A model generated the notes under the pieces. That model was not told where the DNA came from, did no database searches, and was given only the letters and a program-made list of their open reading frames with translations. A program made the position numbers and the translations under genes. Below are positions 36,048-51,000 of a stretch of DNA of 64,000 nucleotides, one piece after another. Every line of letters starts with the position of its first letter. The first letter of the stretch is position 1. This stretch comes from Gymnogyps californianus. Taxonomy: Eukaryota; Chordata; Aves; Accipitriformes; Cathartidae. The stretch lies in the NCBI RefSeq assembly GCF_018139145.2, contig NC_059477.1, forward strand, positions 31,041,502 to 31,105,501, in the 5' to 3' direction.

Positions 36048-39000
36048 CTGTAAGAACAAGGAGAAGAGTTTTCTGTATTTTGTTTGCAGTTTTACAAGTA
36101 TTTCAAACAAAAAAAGAAGGAGCACTACCCTCCCCACTTCCCACTGCCGTAAGGTCCCTCCTTTCCCCATGCTGGCATTACAATTTTATGGCTGCATGAT
36201 AAACCTGATTGGAGAAGCGATCCAAATTAAGGCTAATCTGAAAAAATAAATACATAATGGGGGAGGGAGAAGAAGGAGGGAAAGCAGGACTACTTCATTC
36301 AGGTGCAGTGGTGGCATCCACCAAAATGACTCCTTGTGAAACTATGACCTAAGAGGAGCTTCTGCTCGCTACTGCTGGATCAGCGCTCCTGGCGCAGGGT
36401 GACATCAGCGTAGTGTTGCCACCGCTCTGGCGCAGCAGCACTGCATGTTCCCTGCCTGGGGGACCCAGCATAGTGTAAGAGTGTATTGATGATTTGTCTG
36501 TTCAGGGAGCGATGAGCTGCAGTGACACAGCACGTGACAGACTAAATAATGGAATTCAGTAACTTGCTGAATTTTGTCCGGCTTGGGTGCTCTCTGGTGG
36601 CTGCAGTTTGCTATTCTTGCTCTTTCACTCTGGCCTACTTATCTGGAATTAAGATAGCACAATAGTGAATTCCATTTCAAATAAAGCCAGGCCAGAGAAA
36701 ATGAAAACATGACTCGGAATTCATAGCTCAAAGATTTCCCTCTTTATCTGGAAGAGGTGAGAGCGCTTTGGCCAGCAGCTTGCTTACAACACAAGAAAAG
36801 AGAACAAAGCAAAACAAATGTAGAGGAAGAGGTTGTGTGAGATGCCCTTCTTAGTCATTTTAATGCCTTTTACAGGGCCATTGCTTTTCTTGTGAACATA
36901 TGAGAGAGAGACTTTTAGCAGAAGAATAAGATGCTCCTTGAAAAGCAGGTGTGTATACTTAACCCATAGCAACACTTGGATAATCTCTAACAAAGCCTGA
37001 ATCTCAAGATAAGGCATATGGCAAAGGAAGAAAGATATCCCAGTTTTGAAATGAGGCTTTACTCATTCCCTCTAATTTTCTCTCTAAACTAGTTTAATCC
37101 AAATGGTAATCAAAACTATGACCAGAGCAGACACATACTCATTAGCAGCTCCACATTGGTGTTGACCTGAGCCAGTAAAGTCTCTCTCCGCTGCGCTGCT
37201 CTCTGATCCAGTCTGCTCCTCAACAGGAACTGTGCCAGCTTTTCCTGGGCCTGCATATGTAATTCTTTACTCATTTCTTCTGACATTTGGGAAGCCTGGA
37301 GGAAAATAACAGTTTACTACTAGTAGGAGCTGGTTATTTTAAATCTTTTGGGGGCAGAATAATGTCTAAACAAGGAATGCAAATGCTGTTCTTAATTGTT
37401 AACTTAATAATTTTGCTTCCTCCGCAGCTCTCTCCAAAGCTATCCATCATCAAGTATATAAATTTTCCATTGCAGTTTGCTTTGACCCTTTTTGTTAGAT
37501 TAATGGTTAAAATCCCCAATATCCTAGTGCCTTGCTGTCAAACAAGCAGGGTTAATATATGCATACCTCACATGGATTCTCTTGATCAGAATTTATGAAG
37601 CTGAATATATTTCATCCCTACAGCATTTTACGTTGCATCATTAATGCGAATTATGAAATGACTAAGAAACAGACCGGATGCAATTTGATGTAGTCATCCA
37701 CCTTCTGCTGCAAAGCTAGTCTCTGCTCATCAGTCAGTCCCTTGGGATCTTTCCAAGGAGAGAGAGGTCTCCTCCTTCTTCGTTTTTCCAAGAATTTACA
37801 AGCCTTTGCAAAGAACATATGAGAATATGACAATCACAGACAGGAAGTTTGTCTTCTCGCTTTGTTTGTAATCAATCAGTGAAAGAAAAATGCATTAGTA
37901 CTGCATCTGTTGAAGCATTAATTTAGCTATGATGCTGAAAAGACAACATACAACGGTCAGCATGAATACTAAATACTAAGAACACTCATAGTAAATTGCT
38001 GACTCATCTGTAGTATGGTGAAATTCCAACCTTAGGTTTCAAAGTGGCAGCTCTTATATTTTAGTTACAAGACTGTATTAGGCTTTGTAACCTATGCAAG
38101 GTTTAACCCCTCTAAGCAACTTGTGGCTCTAGACTATCATCCTCTGAATAATTTTTTAATAAATTATGGCTACATTGACAGCAAGAGAATAAACAGAGCT
38201 TTTTGAGGGATTGCAAGAATCAACTTAGTCCTGTCTAATGTTAGAACAAAGTATATATACTTACTGCTCTCTGAATGACAACAGCTGCTTTATACTCCTT
38301 AAGAGATTGTTTCTGTTGATGAAAATTTCTTCTTGCTCTATACCCTCGCCAGAATCTCTGGATAGTTAATGCTGATTTCCCCTCCATTTCCTCCATATAC
38401 TTATTTACCTGACCTACAAATGTAACAAAAATCGTTATAAGACTGTGGGTTGGGATCTCTTAACAAGTTACATTTTTAATCCTCGAACTAGATAGTACCA
38501 AAAAAGCTTGGGTGCTATCAGTTAAAGACCCCTCTTCATCCGAGGTCTGCTAGCTGTGGGCCACGTCTCAGAGACTTGTAGCTGCAATGGAGCTTTGTAA
38601 CACAAGAAAACTGGGCCTCCCTTTCTCCTGCACCATTTTGAGGGCAGTAGGTCTCGATCAGTAGTTACTGAGCCCTTGTAGAATTAGCATGTTCTCTGTC
38701 AGATAATTGGGTCAGGAGAAGAGACAGTAAGACTACAGTGCAAACAGGCATGCAAGATTAGGACATATATTTGGGGAAACTGTTCTTAAGGAGAGCCAGA
38801 CAGTTAATCTTTTGATATAGTTTAATATAAATCATACTGGCATGGATTATTTCCAGTAAGGCCAGCTGTCGTTCATGGAAGAGTCTCATGGCCCTCTGCC
38901 TCTGAAGTTGCATTTGCAGTTTTAGAGCCTCATCTTCCTTCTGTTTTTTTAAATGCTGCAGCTCCTGTTTCCATTTAGCTCTGCAATACACAAATACATT

Positions 39001-42000
39001 AACAATTAGCTTAAGTTGTACATTTCTTAAAAGTATCTCTCTTTCTTTTTCTGTTAAATGGTCCAGCATCAAGGGAGGAAGTCCACAAAATAATCTGCCA
39101 TCCCAGCTGTTGGCTGCAGGACCACACCAAGCAACGAGAAATCACCTGCAAGCTAACAAATTACCACACCATCTATAGCCATGAAAAATTCTGAGCCAGT
39201 CACTCAAGCTGGTGTCAAATCAAAGGATATATTTTCACTTAGGATAAAGTTCTAAGGACCCTGAATGGAACGATGCTCTATGTGGGACATTCACAGCCAG
39301 CATGAACTAGAACAACAATTTTGATTCCATCATCTGGGGAAGAGGTAAAGCAACATTAGCCATCTGCTCCAGTATGCACCTTTTCCAGTGCATCCATCAG
39401 CATGCATGGCACCCGCTTTCCATAATACATACTGTTATTTTTGTACCGACTGCAAGAGTAGATCAGAATGTTGGCTGTTAAGGCTCACTTGTTAAATCTG
39501 GAGGGATTTTTTTTCTCCAGTAAATACAGACTCCTTTTCTCCATCCACTTTGTTAACAGAACACTAGAAAAGAATATTCTTGCAAATTCTTCCTGATCTG
39601 TACTTGTTGTAATTTGATGTTAGGATGTTGCCCCGCTGTGCTTGGCATCCGAAAAGCCCCAGCAGGTGTTTCACAGATGAGACAACTGAAAACTCTGTAA
39701 CTGGCCCTGGAGTGTTTAAGTTAATAATAGCCTGTATATCAATTATATATACACTAACATATTAATATAGAGACTAACATATTAATACTAAATATACTGA
39801 TGTATAGATACTAATAATTACCGAGACCACTTGGACATGGTCTCACGTGGGCCCTATGAGCTAGGGCTCCCCATCCCTTCACTACCCCTTCTCGTCCCAA
39901 TAGACCTGACCTCATTAGCAGCTTAACGCTTGAGACTTTACAAGTTCACCGCACAATGAGGTAATGATGTGACTCCTCCTCTTCTCCTCTTGCAGCAAAA
40001 TCACTTGCCTGCTCAGGACCTGAGTACCCCCACTGGGCCCACAGCCCTGAGTTCTACTCTCCTCTAGCACTTTTCCAGGGACAATGAGAGGAGCACCTTA
40101 AGCACTAGGAAGGAGAACAAACGGACAGAGCACAGGCATAAGGCGTGCCAGACAGGGGGAAAAAAGGCCGTAGACTAGAACTAATGTCCAGCAATTTTGG
40201 TATTGCTGCATGTCACATACCTTTAGAGTCACAGTACTATTGAGTTATTTGTGTGTTTCCCATTGCTAGTATAAATTGAGTTGTAATTTTTCCACCAACC
40301 ATACTTTCTCCTCAGTCTCCATAACTGGGTGGGGAAAGACAGGATGGAAGCTATTTTGTAAAAGAGATGCTGTGGATTTAAAGATCTGGCCTTAACTGAT
40401 AAAACAGCCTCCACCACGATCTGAGAGACCATAATCCTTTTATGACAGTAATGTAGATTTGAAGCATGCCCACACATCTACCTACAGAGACAGATCATGA
40501 TATATGTGATTACATCAGAACAGCTTCAAGGAAACTAGAGGTTTTCAGCCCACACATTTCTGCAAATTAGAGCTGTAAATCTTTGCATTTTTAATCCAGG
40601 CAGGCACGTATTATACTTCTAAGTGGAATGATGTCACAGGATCAAACAGGACTTTCGATGACATTTTCTTGATAAAATTATTAATAATTTTCCCTAGAAA
40701 TTTTTATCAGCTCCACTAGGTGGAAAACTACAAGAATGTTTCATTAACTTCTCAGATGTGCATCTGTGAAACTACCAATAGTGTCTGTCAGGCATTTAAA
40801 TGTTTCTTTGATACTGATCCTTTCCCGTGTAGTCTGCAAAACACATGCTCTTCTTCATTCTCTGTTCCTCCTAATGATAAGACATATTTGTTTGCACAAG
40901 ACCACACTGTGACAGGGAAATGCCTCTGAACAGAAGCAAAACACACACGGAGTAAGATCCAAGCTTCCTTCAGCAGTTCATGGCACAGATCAGCCTCCCT
41001 CTGATCATCTCTATATAAAATGGTTTGATTTTTGATGCATGATTAATACAAATTATTGCCATTTTAGCAGTTCTACAACTAGCTATGTAACAGTGAACTA
41101 GCTTCAAGGAGAGATTACAGGCTTTAATATTTACTGAGGAGACATTTCTGAAACCACAGAGTTTCAGAAGTTTATAACTTGCAGAGTGTAAGATCTTCCA
41201 CTGCAGCTGCAGGTGAGCCAAGTTTGGAGTTTCAACCTCAGCAGTATTTAACCACACTTGTTCTAAAATAAATCTGTCAATGTAACCAAACCTTGACTGT
41301 TAAAAATTAAAAAGTCCTCTTGAAAGGTTTTCTAAAGTCATGCTTACAGTATTCCAAACACTAATTTTCAGCATAACACTAACTGCAGCTTTGACCTAGA
41401 CAAAAAAAAAAAACCCACAGCTGTATAGTTACTATATTTACTAAGTACATTGGGACTGATTGAGCCATGAACACACAACTGTAAGGATATTAATACAACT
41501 CCATTCCTCTCAATATTAAACAAACACATTCAAAAGTCCATTTAAATGACTCAAGAACTACTTAAGAGGCACACACTAACGCTTACAATACTGAAAATAT
41601 GACACAAGAAGGTCAAGTAGCTTGTTGATTGCCGATAGCCTCACCACCCTTTGCCTTCTGCTTTACCGTGTTATGTCTCAGCCCATCATCCAAGTTTTCT
41701 GGGCTATGATTTTGGCTTGCAGGCTTGCAAGGTGCCTGACAAGGGCAGGAATATTGGCTCAAAGTGTATGGTGGAGTAACAAGGAGTGACAAGGATGTCA
41801 TTCTTGGTGTTTCAGCACAAAAGGTGGAGTGGCTAGTGGCCCTCAATAGACACACTGCTTGCCCCTGCAAATCTTTCAGAATTTAAAGATTACACCCTAG
41901 ATAGTCCAATATCTTCTTAATGCCAGTCTAGACAACAAATCATAACTGTCTGCTTTCTAACACCTTGATTATAATGCAATGTGATTTTACTAATTGATTT

Positions 42001-45000
42001 CTAAGATCTAGTTTTGACACGGTAATGCTCAACATGTAAAAAAAAGGTTGAAAAAACCTGCTGTGGAGTCTGAACTTGATTTAGATCCCTTAACCTATGT
42101 TAAATTCACACTAAATTTCTCAAAAGAGTTAGTCTAACGTGCTAACATTACTGCTGAAATCCTACTTCAAGTAAGACAAGCATTATTTACGTAGCTTCAT
42201 TCTTCTGTGGTGCTCCAAGTCAGAGGATACTATTTCTAGGTCATTGAAGTGACTCCACTTCTGAGAGTCAAAGATTTCAAATATTAATGAAGAACAAGGT
42301 CTTGCAAGCACTATACTGAGCAAGCACTATGGGCCTTGGTTTCTGCAGCACTCTGGCATGGCAGATTGGAAACTCCATGACAGCTCCACATTCAATTTAT
42401 GATGGAATTTTGTGTCAAGTTAACTGTGAACCAGTTAACTGTTCTACCACCAGTACATCATCTTCTAGTGCTATTCAGTGCAATCCCATGCTACAGTGTG
42501 CCGCGCTTTTAGTTTTCCATATGCCATAAATTTTTACACAGAACACATATAAAAGCATCACAGAAGTAAGTTTTTTCATGGAGAAGTTTGGCAGCTGGGA
42601 AAGGGACAGTTGGAGCTTTTGGCACCAAAAGTGGCAGTGTGGTACTGCTGGAAAAGCACATTGTTTGGATGTTTCTGCTAAAAGAATCTGTAGTGAAACA
42701 GCTCATATTGGCATTACATTACCTTTACGTTTCAGAAATAACAGCTGACTGGAAAAAGGCATCTTCAAGATGAAGGAACTCTTGGTCAGCCCAAACTTAT
42801 ACCCTGGGACACGGGAACAAATCCTCAGGGAAGCTATTTCCAGGCAGGACAGGAAGGTGCATGGGAATAGCCAGCATAGATTTATCACAGGCAAATCATG
42901 TTTGACCAGCCTGACTGCCTTCTGTGATGATATGACTGGCTCTGTGGATGAGGGGAGAGCAGTGGATGTCATTTTCCTTGACTTTATTAAGGCTGTCATC
43001 ACAGTCTCCCATGTAGGGCAGGGCTGACACTCAGAGGAACTTCCACAAACACAGAAAATGGGTCAACAGAAACCACATGAAGTTCAAATGTGAAGTTCTA
43101 CACCTAGTACAAAATAACCTCATGAACCAGTACAGGTTGGACACTGACCACCCGGACAGCAGCTCCAATGAAAAGGACCTGGGGTTCCTGGTGGTGACAA
43201 GTTGAACACGAGCCAGTAGCGTGTCCTTGCAGTAACAAAGGCTAGCTGTATAGTGGGCCGCACTAGCAAAAGCAGAGGCAGCAGGTCAAAGATGATTGTT
43301 CTTTTGCTTTACTCGGCACTCTTGAGGGCAGACCTGGAATATTGGCCACACTCTACTGGGCCCCCCAGTAGAAGACAGATATTGACAAACTGGAGGGATA
43401 GAGACTGTCCAAACAGAGACAGTTAGGGCTGTGGAACGTATGATACACAAGGACAGGTGACGAGATGGGTCTGTTTAGCCTAAAGGAAGGGAAATCTAAT
43501 TTCTGTCTTCCACTACCTAAAGGAAATGTTATAGAGAAGACAGAGCCAGACTCTTAGAGGTGCACAGAAAAAGGACAAGAGGCAGTGGTAAAGAGCTGCA
43601 AGAAGGAAATTCCCACTGGCTGTAATGGAAGAATTCTTCACAAGGCACGTCATTCAGCACCAGGACAGGGACCAAGTGAGACGGTGGGATCTCCATCCTT
43701 GGAGACCTCCAGAACTGGATACGGCCCTGAGCAGCCAGATCCCATTTTGAGGCTGGCCTTACTTCAAACAGGACATTGGATTAGATGACCTAAATTTTTC
43801 CTGTCACTCTGTGACCTGAGAAAAACCAAACCAAACCTTCTTACTAGATTCTTCTCTTTCGTGCTTTTTACAAAGCCATACTGTTTACCTGAAGCTTCTC
43901 TGTAAAGTGGTCACTGCTTGGGGTAGTTTTTTCAGCCTTTTCCTTGTCTGAAATCCCCTCCACATAGCCTGGATTATACAAGCTGCTTGATGCTGCCTCT
44001 GAAATTAATAAAGCAGTTGGTAGAATATTTTCTCTGCATATAAAAACACTTTATTACTGCTTGCATATTTGGAACAATCTCAACATTTGGCCAAAACCCA
44101 TGAGTTTTCAAACGCATCAAAACTCAGTATTTGTAACAGCTTGGGGAATTTAAGATCTTATAAGACAGTCATTATCATGAACCCTGTACTTGCTCCAAGG
44201 CAGCTAATCTGATCATTTGGATTGATGCTCTCTGTGGTAAACGAATCTACAGCACAAATATAAAATATATATTAGCTGCATTAATCAATGTTAGAAATTT
44301 GTATTTAAAACACCTGAAGCACTTAATATTTCAAATGGGGATTCAATCAAAATACCTACACTAGAGAGGACAGAAAGAGAAGTTTGGAGAATTAGCAGCA
44401 GGAAAAATGTTACATTTGCAGTATGATCAGAAGTCACTGAAATGCAACAAACATGGAAAAAAAAAAATCAATTCTATTCTTAAATGGAATTTAAAAAAAA
44501 AAAAAAAAACAAACACAAAACACCCTGCTCTGTTGAAGATGAAAGCAGGTCTCTACAAACGTAACTCTGATTTCCTTTAAAGTATTGTCTCTGACAAACC
44601 TGCATGTAAAATTTTGTTAAGAAGTTCATAAAACACACATCATCTCTTCTATTGGGAACACAGCCCAGAAGGTGTTCTTACTGAACATTTTCTCTATATG
44701 ACTTAATTCTATGTGAATGCTGCCTAGAATTCAGAGATCTAAATTTGTAACACTGATGTGAGAAAAGCAGATACAGTTATTTTTGTTTTATAGTTAGCAA
44801 AACAAAATTAATTTTTTTTCCCCTATAGTTGTACAGAAATCTATGGTGAATCTGCAACAGAAAGTCAACCTCTCGAGTCACAGTCCCATAACTTAATCAC
44901 AAGTTGATGTCACAAGGACAATTTCTTGATGTCTTCAAAAATGATGGAGGGAATAAAATTAACAAATATCAAATTTAAAAATCCATTAATATAGTGAAAA

Positions 45001-48000
45001 AATAGCACAGGCTTTGAAAAGCATCACCAAATTGATAGAGTAAATCCATACTAAACATATATAAATCACATGTAAATAGGATTTCACATACAAAAGTTGC
45101 ATTAAATTTCAGCACCTGCACTTCCCCTTTTCCACTGGATTGTTCCAAGTACAGCAGGTCCAAGAGTTGGCTGAGATCCCTGTCAAATCCTTTGCCAGTC
45201 CACTGTTTACTTAAAAGCCCTTTTAATCCTAAGAGAGAGAGAAGCATCATGTGATACCACTAAGGTGAATTTTTCTTTTCAGGATTTCAAACTAACAATT
45301 TTCAAGTCAAAAAATCATATATGATTCTATGTGGAAAGGAACACCATCAGTCATCTTTGAGTTTCAATGCAGAATATTATCAATGAATACCTGGTGCTCC
45401 AGCCATCACAGAGAAGTATTATACAGTGATTGTAATTTTGTATGTCCAAGTCACTATCTATTCTGTCTACATAACTGGCAGTTAAATTATCAATGAACTT
45501 TCAGTGTCTTATCAGTAAGTCATTGTAAGGTACTAAAAGGATGTAAAGCACCATGCAAGTGCTAGGTTTTACTAGCACTGCTTTCATATTTTCCATAATG
45601 TAATTTATTTATTTATAACTGGAATTCTTTGATGTCTTATCTGTATAGCATCGTCTAACTGTGAGTACATGTGCATTCAATCCCCGAGACAAAACAGCTT
45701 TTTAGGTTCGCAGTAGCTAAAAAGCATGCTTGTGCTCCCCCCACAACACACACACACTCCCTGTGCTGCGCACAGGACACAAGTAGACAATAACATATGC
45801 TTTTTAGCTTTGTATCAGACAAATCCCAGAGCTTGAGAGTTCTGCAGAGAGTTGGAGGGAAAAGGAAGGAGGGCAGGAAGTAGACACGTGTTTGGATAGC
45901 CTCCTGAAGAACTGCAGATTCAAGTAACTTTTCCATCTTCACATCATTGTCCATAAGCATATTCATACATCGGGCAACTGCAACACTCATATATTCTTAC
46001 AGGATCTGGATATGGAGCACAAAGTCCTTCATGCAAACATAAACTGCACCTCTGTTCTATCACACATGCACCATCTTGGTAAGATGATGACGGTTAAACA
46101 CTTCAGGAGAGAGACAGGTGAGACTCCAAATGGAGTCGCGGGTGCCCTAAGGCTGCCTGAGCTCTGCAAAAGCACGTAGCCTGGCTACACAAGGCAGTTC
46201 CCTCACAGAAGTCCTGTGGCTCTGACACAACCATTGGCTAGTTTCTGTACAGACTACACAGCCACATGCACCTTTCAGCTACTGACAGGGAGTACCTCAA
46301 GTGTGCCTCTCGGATGTGTCAACCCACGCAGACAAAAAGACCAGGACCTCCTGGAAACCTGATGTAAAGACTGTGCTAGTCTTGGAGATGTGAGGTCCAG
46401 GTGATGTCCTCACCTCCAGCAGGCTGCCTTTACTGACAGAAAGCTTACACTGAAGTATCTCATACTGGCAACGGCTCTGAGCCACTACGAAGCCAAGTTA
46501 CTTCAATGAGATGGCCAGATGGTGGAAATGCTGTAATGCTTTCTTTGTTGCTGCTGTTCCTCAAAATATCTAAAGGATTCCAAAACCTGAGTGAAAACTA
46601 ACATAAGGACTCTAACTTAAAGAGAAAAAAAAAGAGGAAAAAGCAGTATTTTTTTTCTTAGTGGAAACAGGAAACGTGTACGGAAGAGAGATGAAAAGTC
46701 TCTAAATGACTGTGGCATATTGTGATTCCAGAGCAAAATAAAGCATAACCCTTTGATGGAGACTTGCACCTCTTCAGACAAGCCAGCATTCTACAGTTGG
46801 GATGATCAGACCATCACAGCAGCTTCACAAGAATCCACAACGTGGTACCAGCCTTAAGCATGTTATACTTAATTTCATATCAAAAGGAAGCCCTCCTCTC
46901 TCAGTTCTGTAGGCAAAAGGGTGGCAAAGCTGCCCATCTGGTCCAGAAATTTATCTGGCTGGTACTGTCTAATAAGTAGTCAGCACAAGTGTAAAAAAAG
47001 GGAATTGGACCTTTTTGTCTACCATACCCACTTCTTACTGTCCTTGTCCCCAAAGGACTGAGGCTGCTCACAAGTAGTTTTGGCCATCAATAACATCCAG
47101 AATATAAAAGACCTGGCAAACATCAAAGCTTCTTTCTTAGTCTCCATGGGCATGACAGAGGACAAAGGGGTTTCCTGGAGCTCCCTGCTAGGCTAGAGAC
47201 AGAAACATTAAATGGGACACCTCATTAAATAATGAATAACACAGAGCAAATTATATGCATACTCAGCCTCCTCATCTAAATGCATCAAGACAAAATGATA
47301 AACTCATTTAATGAATTTTTGGAAAGAGTTCGTTCCAATCACTTGGATATCAAAAGACAGTCAGCTCCTCAGTAACACAACAGCACCTATCAGATAAGCA
47401 GACCTCTAACAGCCAGGGTCAGAAGTTGGCTTTAAGTAAAACTTTCATGCTTCTGGACTAGTAAGCCTTAGCACACTGGCAGATGTCTGACACACGGCTC
47501 TTACCATGGCAGTACAGACACTCTGCTACTAGGATCTCTCAATATCCAGCCTGCACAGGAAAAAGGATGCAGAACATCACACAGAAAGAAGTAAAGCCCA
47601 TCAGGTTGGAATGGACAAACAACGGCTTTAAGAGGCAAGTTACCACATGCAGAGTCCTCAATACACAGAAGAAAATAAATCTAGGAAATAGAAAGAGGCG
47701 CGCCACCTTAAACTACAATGAAAATGAACAGAAAAGAAGGAGGAAAAAAAACCCAACACAGCACTGCAGTTTCCATCTGTATTGGATAGTTATTGAATCG
47801 AGACGGGACACCTCCATCTTTGTATTTTTACAGTGAATGTAAGAGGAGGTCAAGTGATTGGTCCCATGCATGTTTACAAACCTTTGTAGCGAGCTGTGAG
47901 TAACTTCACAAGCTGTTTGCAAAATTTTGCCACCAACAATAGCAGTTTTGTAGCAGCATTTCCTATGACAGGATTGGTGGTAGATGAAAGCTTATAAACA

Positions 48001-51000
48001 AGTTCATCCAAAACAGAGTGAAGGGTCTCCTCATCAACCTGAAGCAAGACAGAACTTTAAAAGGAAGGCAAAAAAAAAAAAAAAAAGGCAAGGGGGGACA
48101 GAATTGAAGTGTTAATTACAAACTATGAGTTTTTTAACAGTGACTTATTTTTAGATATGCCAGACATTCAGCAAGCCAACATACCCAGCTAGCTGGACCA
48201 GCAATCTGATCCAGGCAGTACTACTGTTTCAATCAACTGATTCCCATTCCCTCAATTTAACAACAAGATAAAGAAAATAGCTATTTTTTTCTATTTCTAC
48301 AACAAAGATTAGGAACCGCCCCCCCCAACAATTATTGTATATGAAAAATTCTATTTTCCCAAGCAGTAATGAACTGAGTTTTAAATTTAAAATTCAGAAA
48401 AATCAATTATATGAAAACAACTAACCTATTGACCCTCAAAATATTGTGTAAAACAGACATCATTATAATTGCTGTTTCAACATCATCTGTTATTAACAAC
48501 TGCAGGAAGTGATCATTTTGCAGTACTGCAAAAAAACAAAAACAAGCAAACAAGAAATCATGCAATCAGAACCAGACTTGAAAATACCATAAAACAAATA
48601 AACTTCATTATGGAACATAAGCCATAGCAAGTAAAACCAGATACTATTTCTGGAACAATCTCCCTCTTCTATAATTTTTACACTGAAACTTACTGGAATA
48701 AGTAAACTACTTCAACATCCAAAAAACATGTTGAGCCCTGTTTTTTCTGCCTTTGGATATCCCTCAGGCACTGCTGTTGCAATGAAATAAAAGCTTTAAA
48801 ACCTTTTATGTTACACTAGTACCAGTTTCTTATTACAACAGTGGAATTATCACTGGGGCAACAATATCCGGAAAAGATAAGGATTTCAACCTTGACAGTC
48901 TGTTACACCAGGTTTATTTAATGCAAGTCCACTGATGTCATTAAAGCACCATCTTTTTTATTCCAGTATATCACTGTCTACATATTTAGTAATTTTTCTG
49001 GCTGTGTGTGTTTTCAGTTACACATCTTATGATCCTTAGGTTTTTGTTCTATATTAGAAACAAAACCAAATTCTGCTTTTTAAAATCAGTGTGATTAACA
49101 TTGGTTTAAGTGAAAGCTTATTTTGGTCAGAAGCGTATAGTCAAGTTTGTTAGACATTTGTAAAATTTCTTGGCATGGCAACAACTTCAGAAATCTGTTT
49201 TCAAGTTTATCCACTTTTCAGGGCCGGCAATGTACTCTGATCAAATTTCTGCATATGTTAATCACACACAGGTAAAAAGCTCAACTGTATCTTATCAGAA
49301 AAAAAATCTATTTTTTTTTGAGGTGTAGAATTACAAAGGGAAATTACAGGAAAACGCTTTTAATGTCTGTCTCTGAAAGACTAGAAGGGGAACGCTTTAT
49401 TATTTCCCTTTAGTGGATCTTTTCCATTTTAGATATTGCTGTTTCTGTTGAGTGGACTACTTCAAGAGATTGATTTAACATCTACTCCAATTTAGAAGAC
49501 TAGGTGGAGATTAGCTTAGGAGTGATTCTTGATTCCTGTAGTTGCCCTAAATAAATTTTCAGGTGCTTTATGGGTTTACTTTTCCCTTACCGCATGCTGC
49601 TAGTTGAATATGCCCACCGAACAGCCAGCAGATGGCATCAGTTACTGTTTGGAACCAGCATAAAAAATCTTGTTTTTCTTCATCCTAAACAAAAGAGAAG
49701 TAGGTAAAAGCATGTGTACATCACTGAGGACTTCAGCTTGATGTAGTGGGAACGTTTGTATGCTTCAGGGATTTGGGCACCAAAACGCCATCAAATTCCC
49801 GGATGAGGTTGGTGAAACTGCAGGAACCAGTCAAAAAAATAACTTGCGAGTCCTTCAAGGCCAGAGATCAATCAACAAACTCTAAACACACTAAAAAAAG
49901 CATCCATTCCTGAAAAAATCGTAACAGGGAGAGAGGTCTTGTTTAATCCTCAAAAAAAATTTGATAGCTTAGGAGGGCTAAGAAGACAAATAATAGCTCA
50001 GTACATATGCATCCATAGATTTAATCCACAAAGTGGGAAATATATTATTTAAGATTAAAGCACAGGAAAAAAGGGTACAAAGTGGCCAAGGACACAGTTA
50101 AAATGGAAAAGGTTCCTAAAAACTGGTATGCTGAGGCTTCAGAAGCACCTCCTAGTTGGAGGTCTGGGAGCAAATACCAAACCACTATTAAGCTGAAGTT
50201 TGATCAGTTTGCCAAACAGACTACGTTATGTGCTTGCCTGTGAGAACACTGGACTGGAAAAAATGACCAGGAAGAATCCAGGTTTTAACATGTGAATGCA
50301 CATACAGACGCACAGTCTAGAGTCTGTATTCCAGGTGTGAGCCACAGGCTACTGGAAATCTAAAATCTTGGTGCGTGGGACAGCAAAGGGGCTTCTGATA
50401 GTACTACACTGCTCACAAATGTTGTTACAAAGCACTTGGCCTGGTATCTCCCACATTAATTGAGCCTCCACAAATGAAACTCTGGAAAGCCTATTCCTAC
50501 ATCCACGCTGTAAGTCCCAGCCATCAGTCATGGTTTAACTTTGTATTTGGTTCTTACTGACAACGACAGATACAAAATCACAGTAATAAGTTAAGCTGTA
50601 ATATTATCTGTTCTGTGTTTTGGCAACACATCAGTTTCTGAAAGCTATTTCAGTACTTCCCTTGACTTCAAAGACTTGTACAAAAAGCAAATGAGGGCAG
50701 AATAAACTACAAATCTCCACTGGTAGAGTGGGATTTCCAAAGTTCCACTGAGCAAGCACCAAGACTGGGTGCCCAGTCACCTCTGAGACCACAAGGTTTA
50801 AAAGCCAAAGTACTAATTACAATGTAGACTGCATTTGCATTCAAAAGAAATCTTTGCCCACAAGCATGACTCAAGTAGCATGTAGGCTGAGACATAATAA
50901 GAAAGTGTGGGGGAAATTACATATTGTGGATAAGACTCGAGTCTCCTGGGATGTCATTCAGGAAGCTTCCTTGTTAAGCACTAAATGCACTTCTAAAGTA

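Noticed and set aside
48022..48038. CAG at 48,039 as the true exon 6 acceptor
   Set aside because: It would shift the frame and lose residues aligning with human SGDLLRIGRK. The upstream AAAG keeps the full 602-residue frame.
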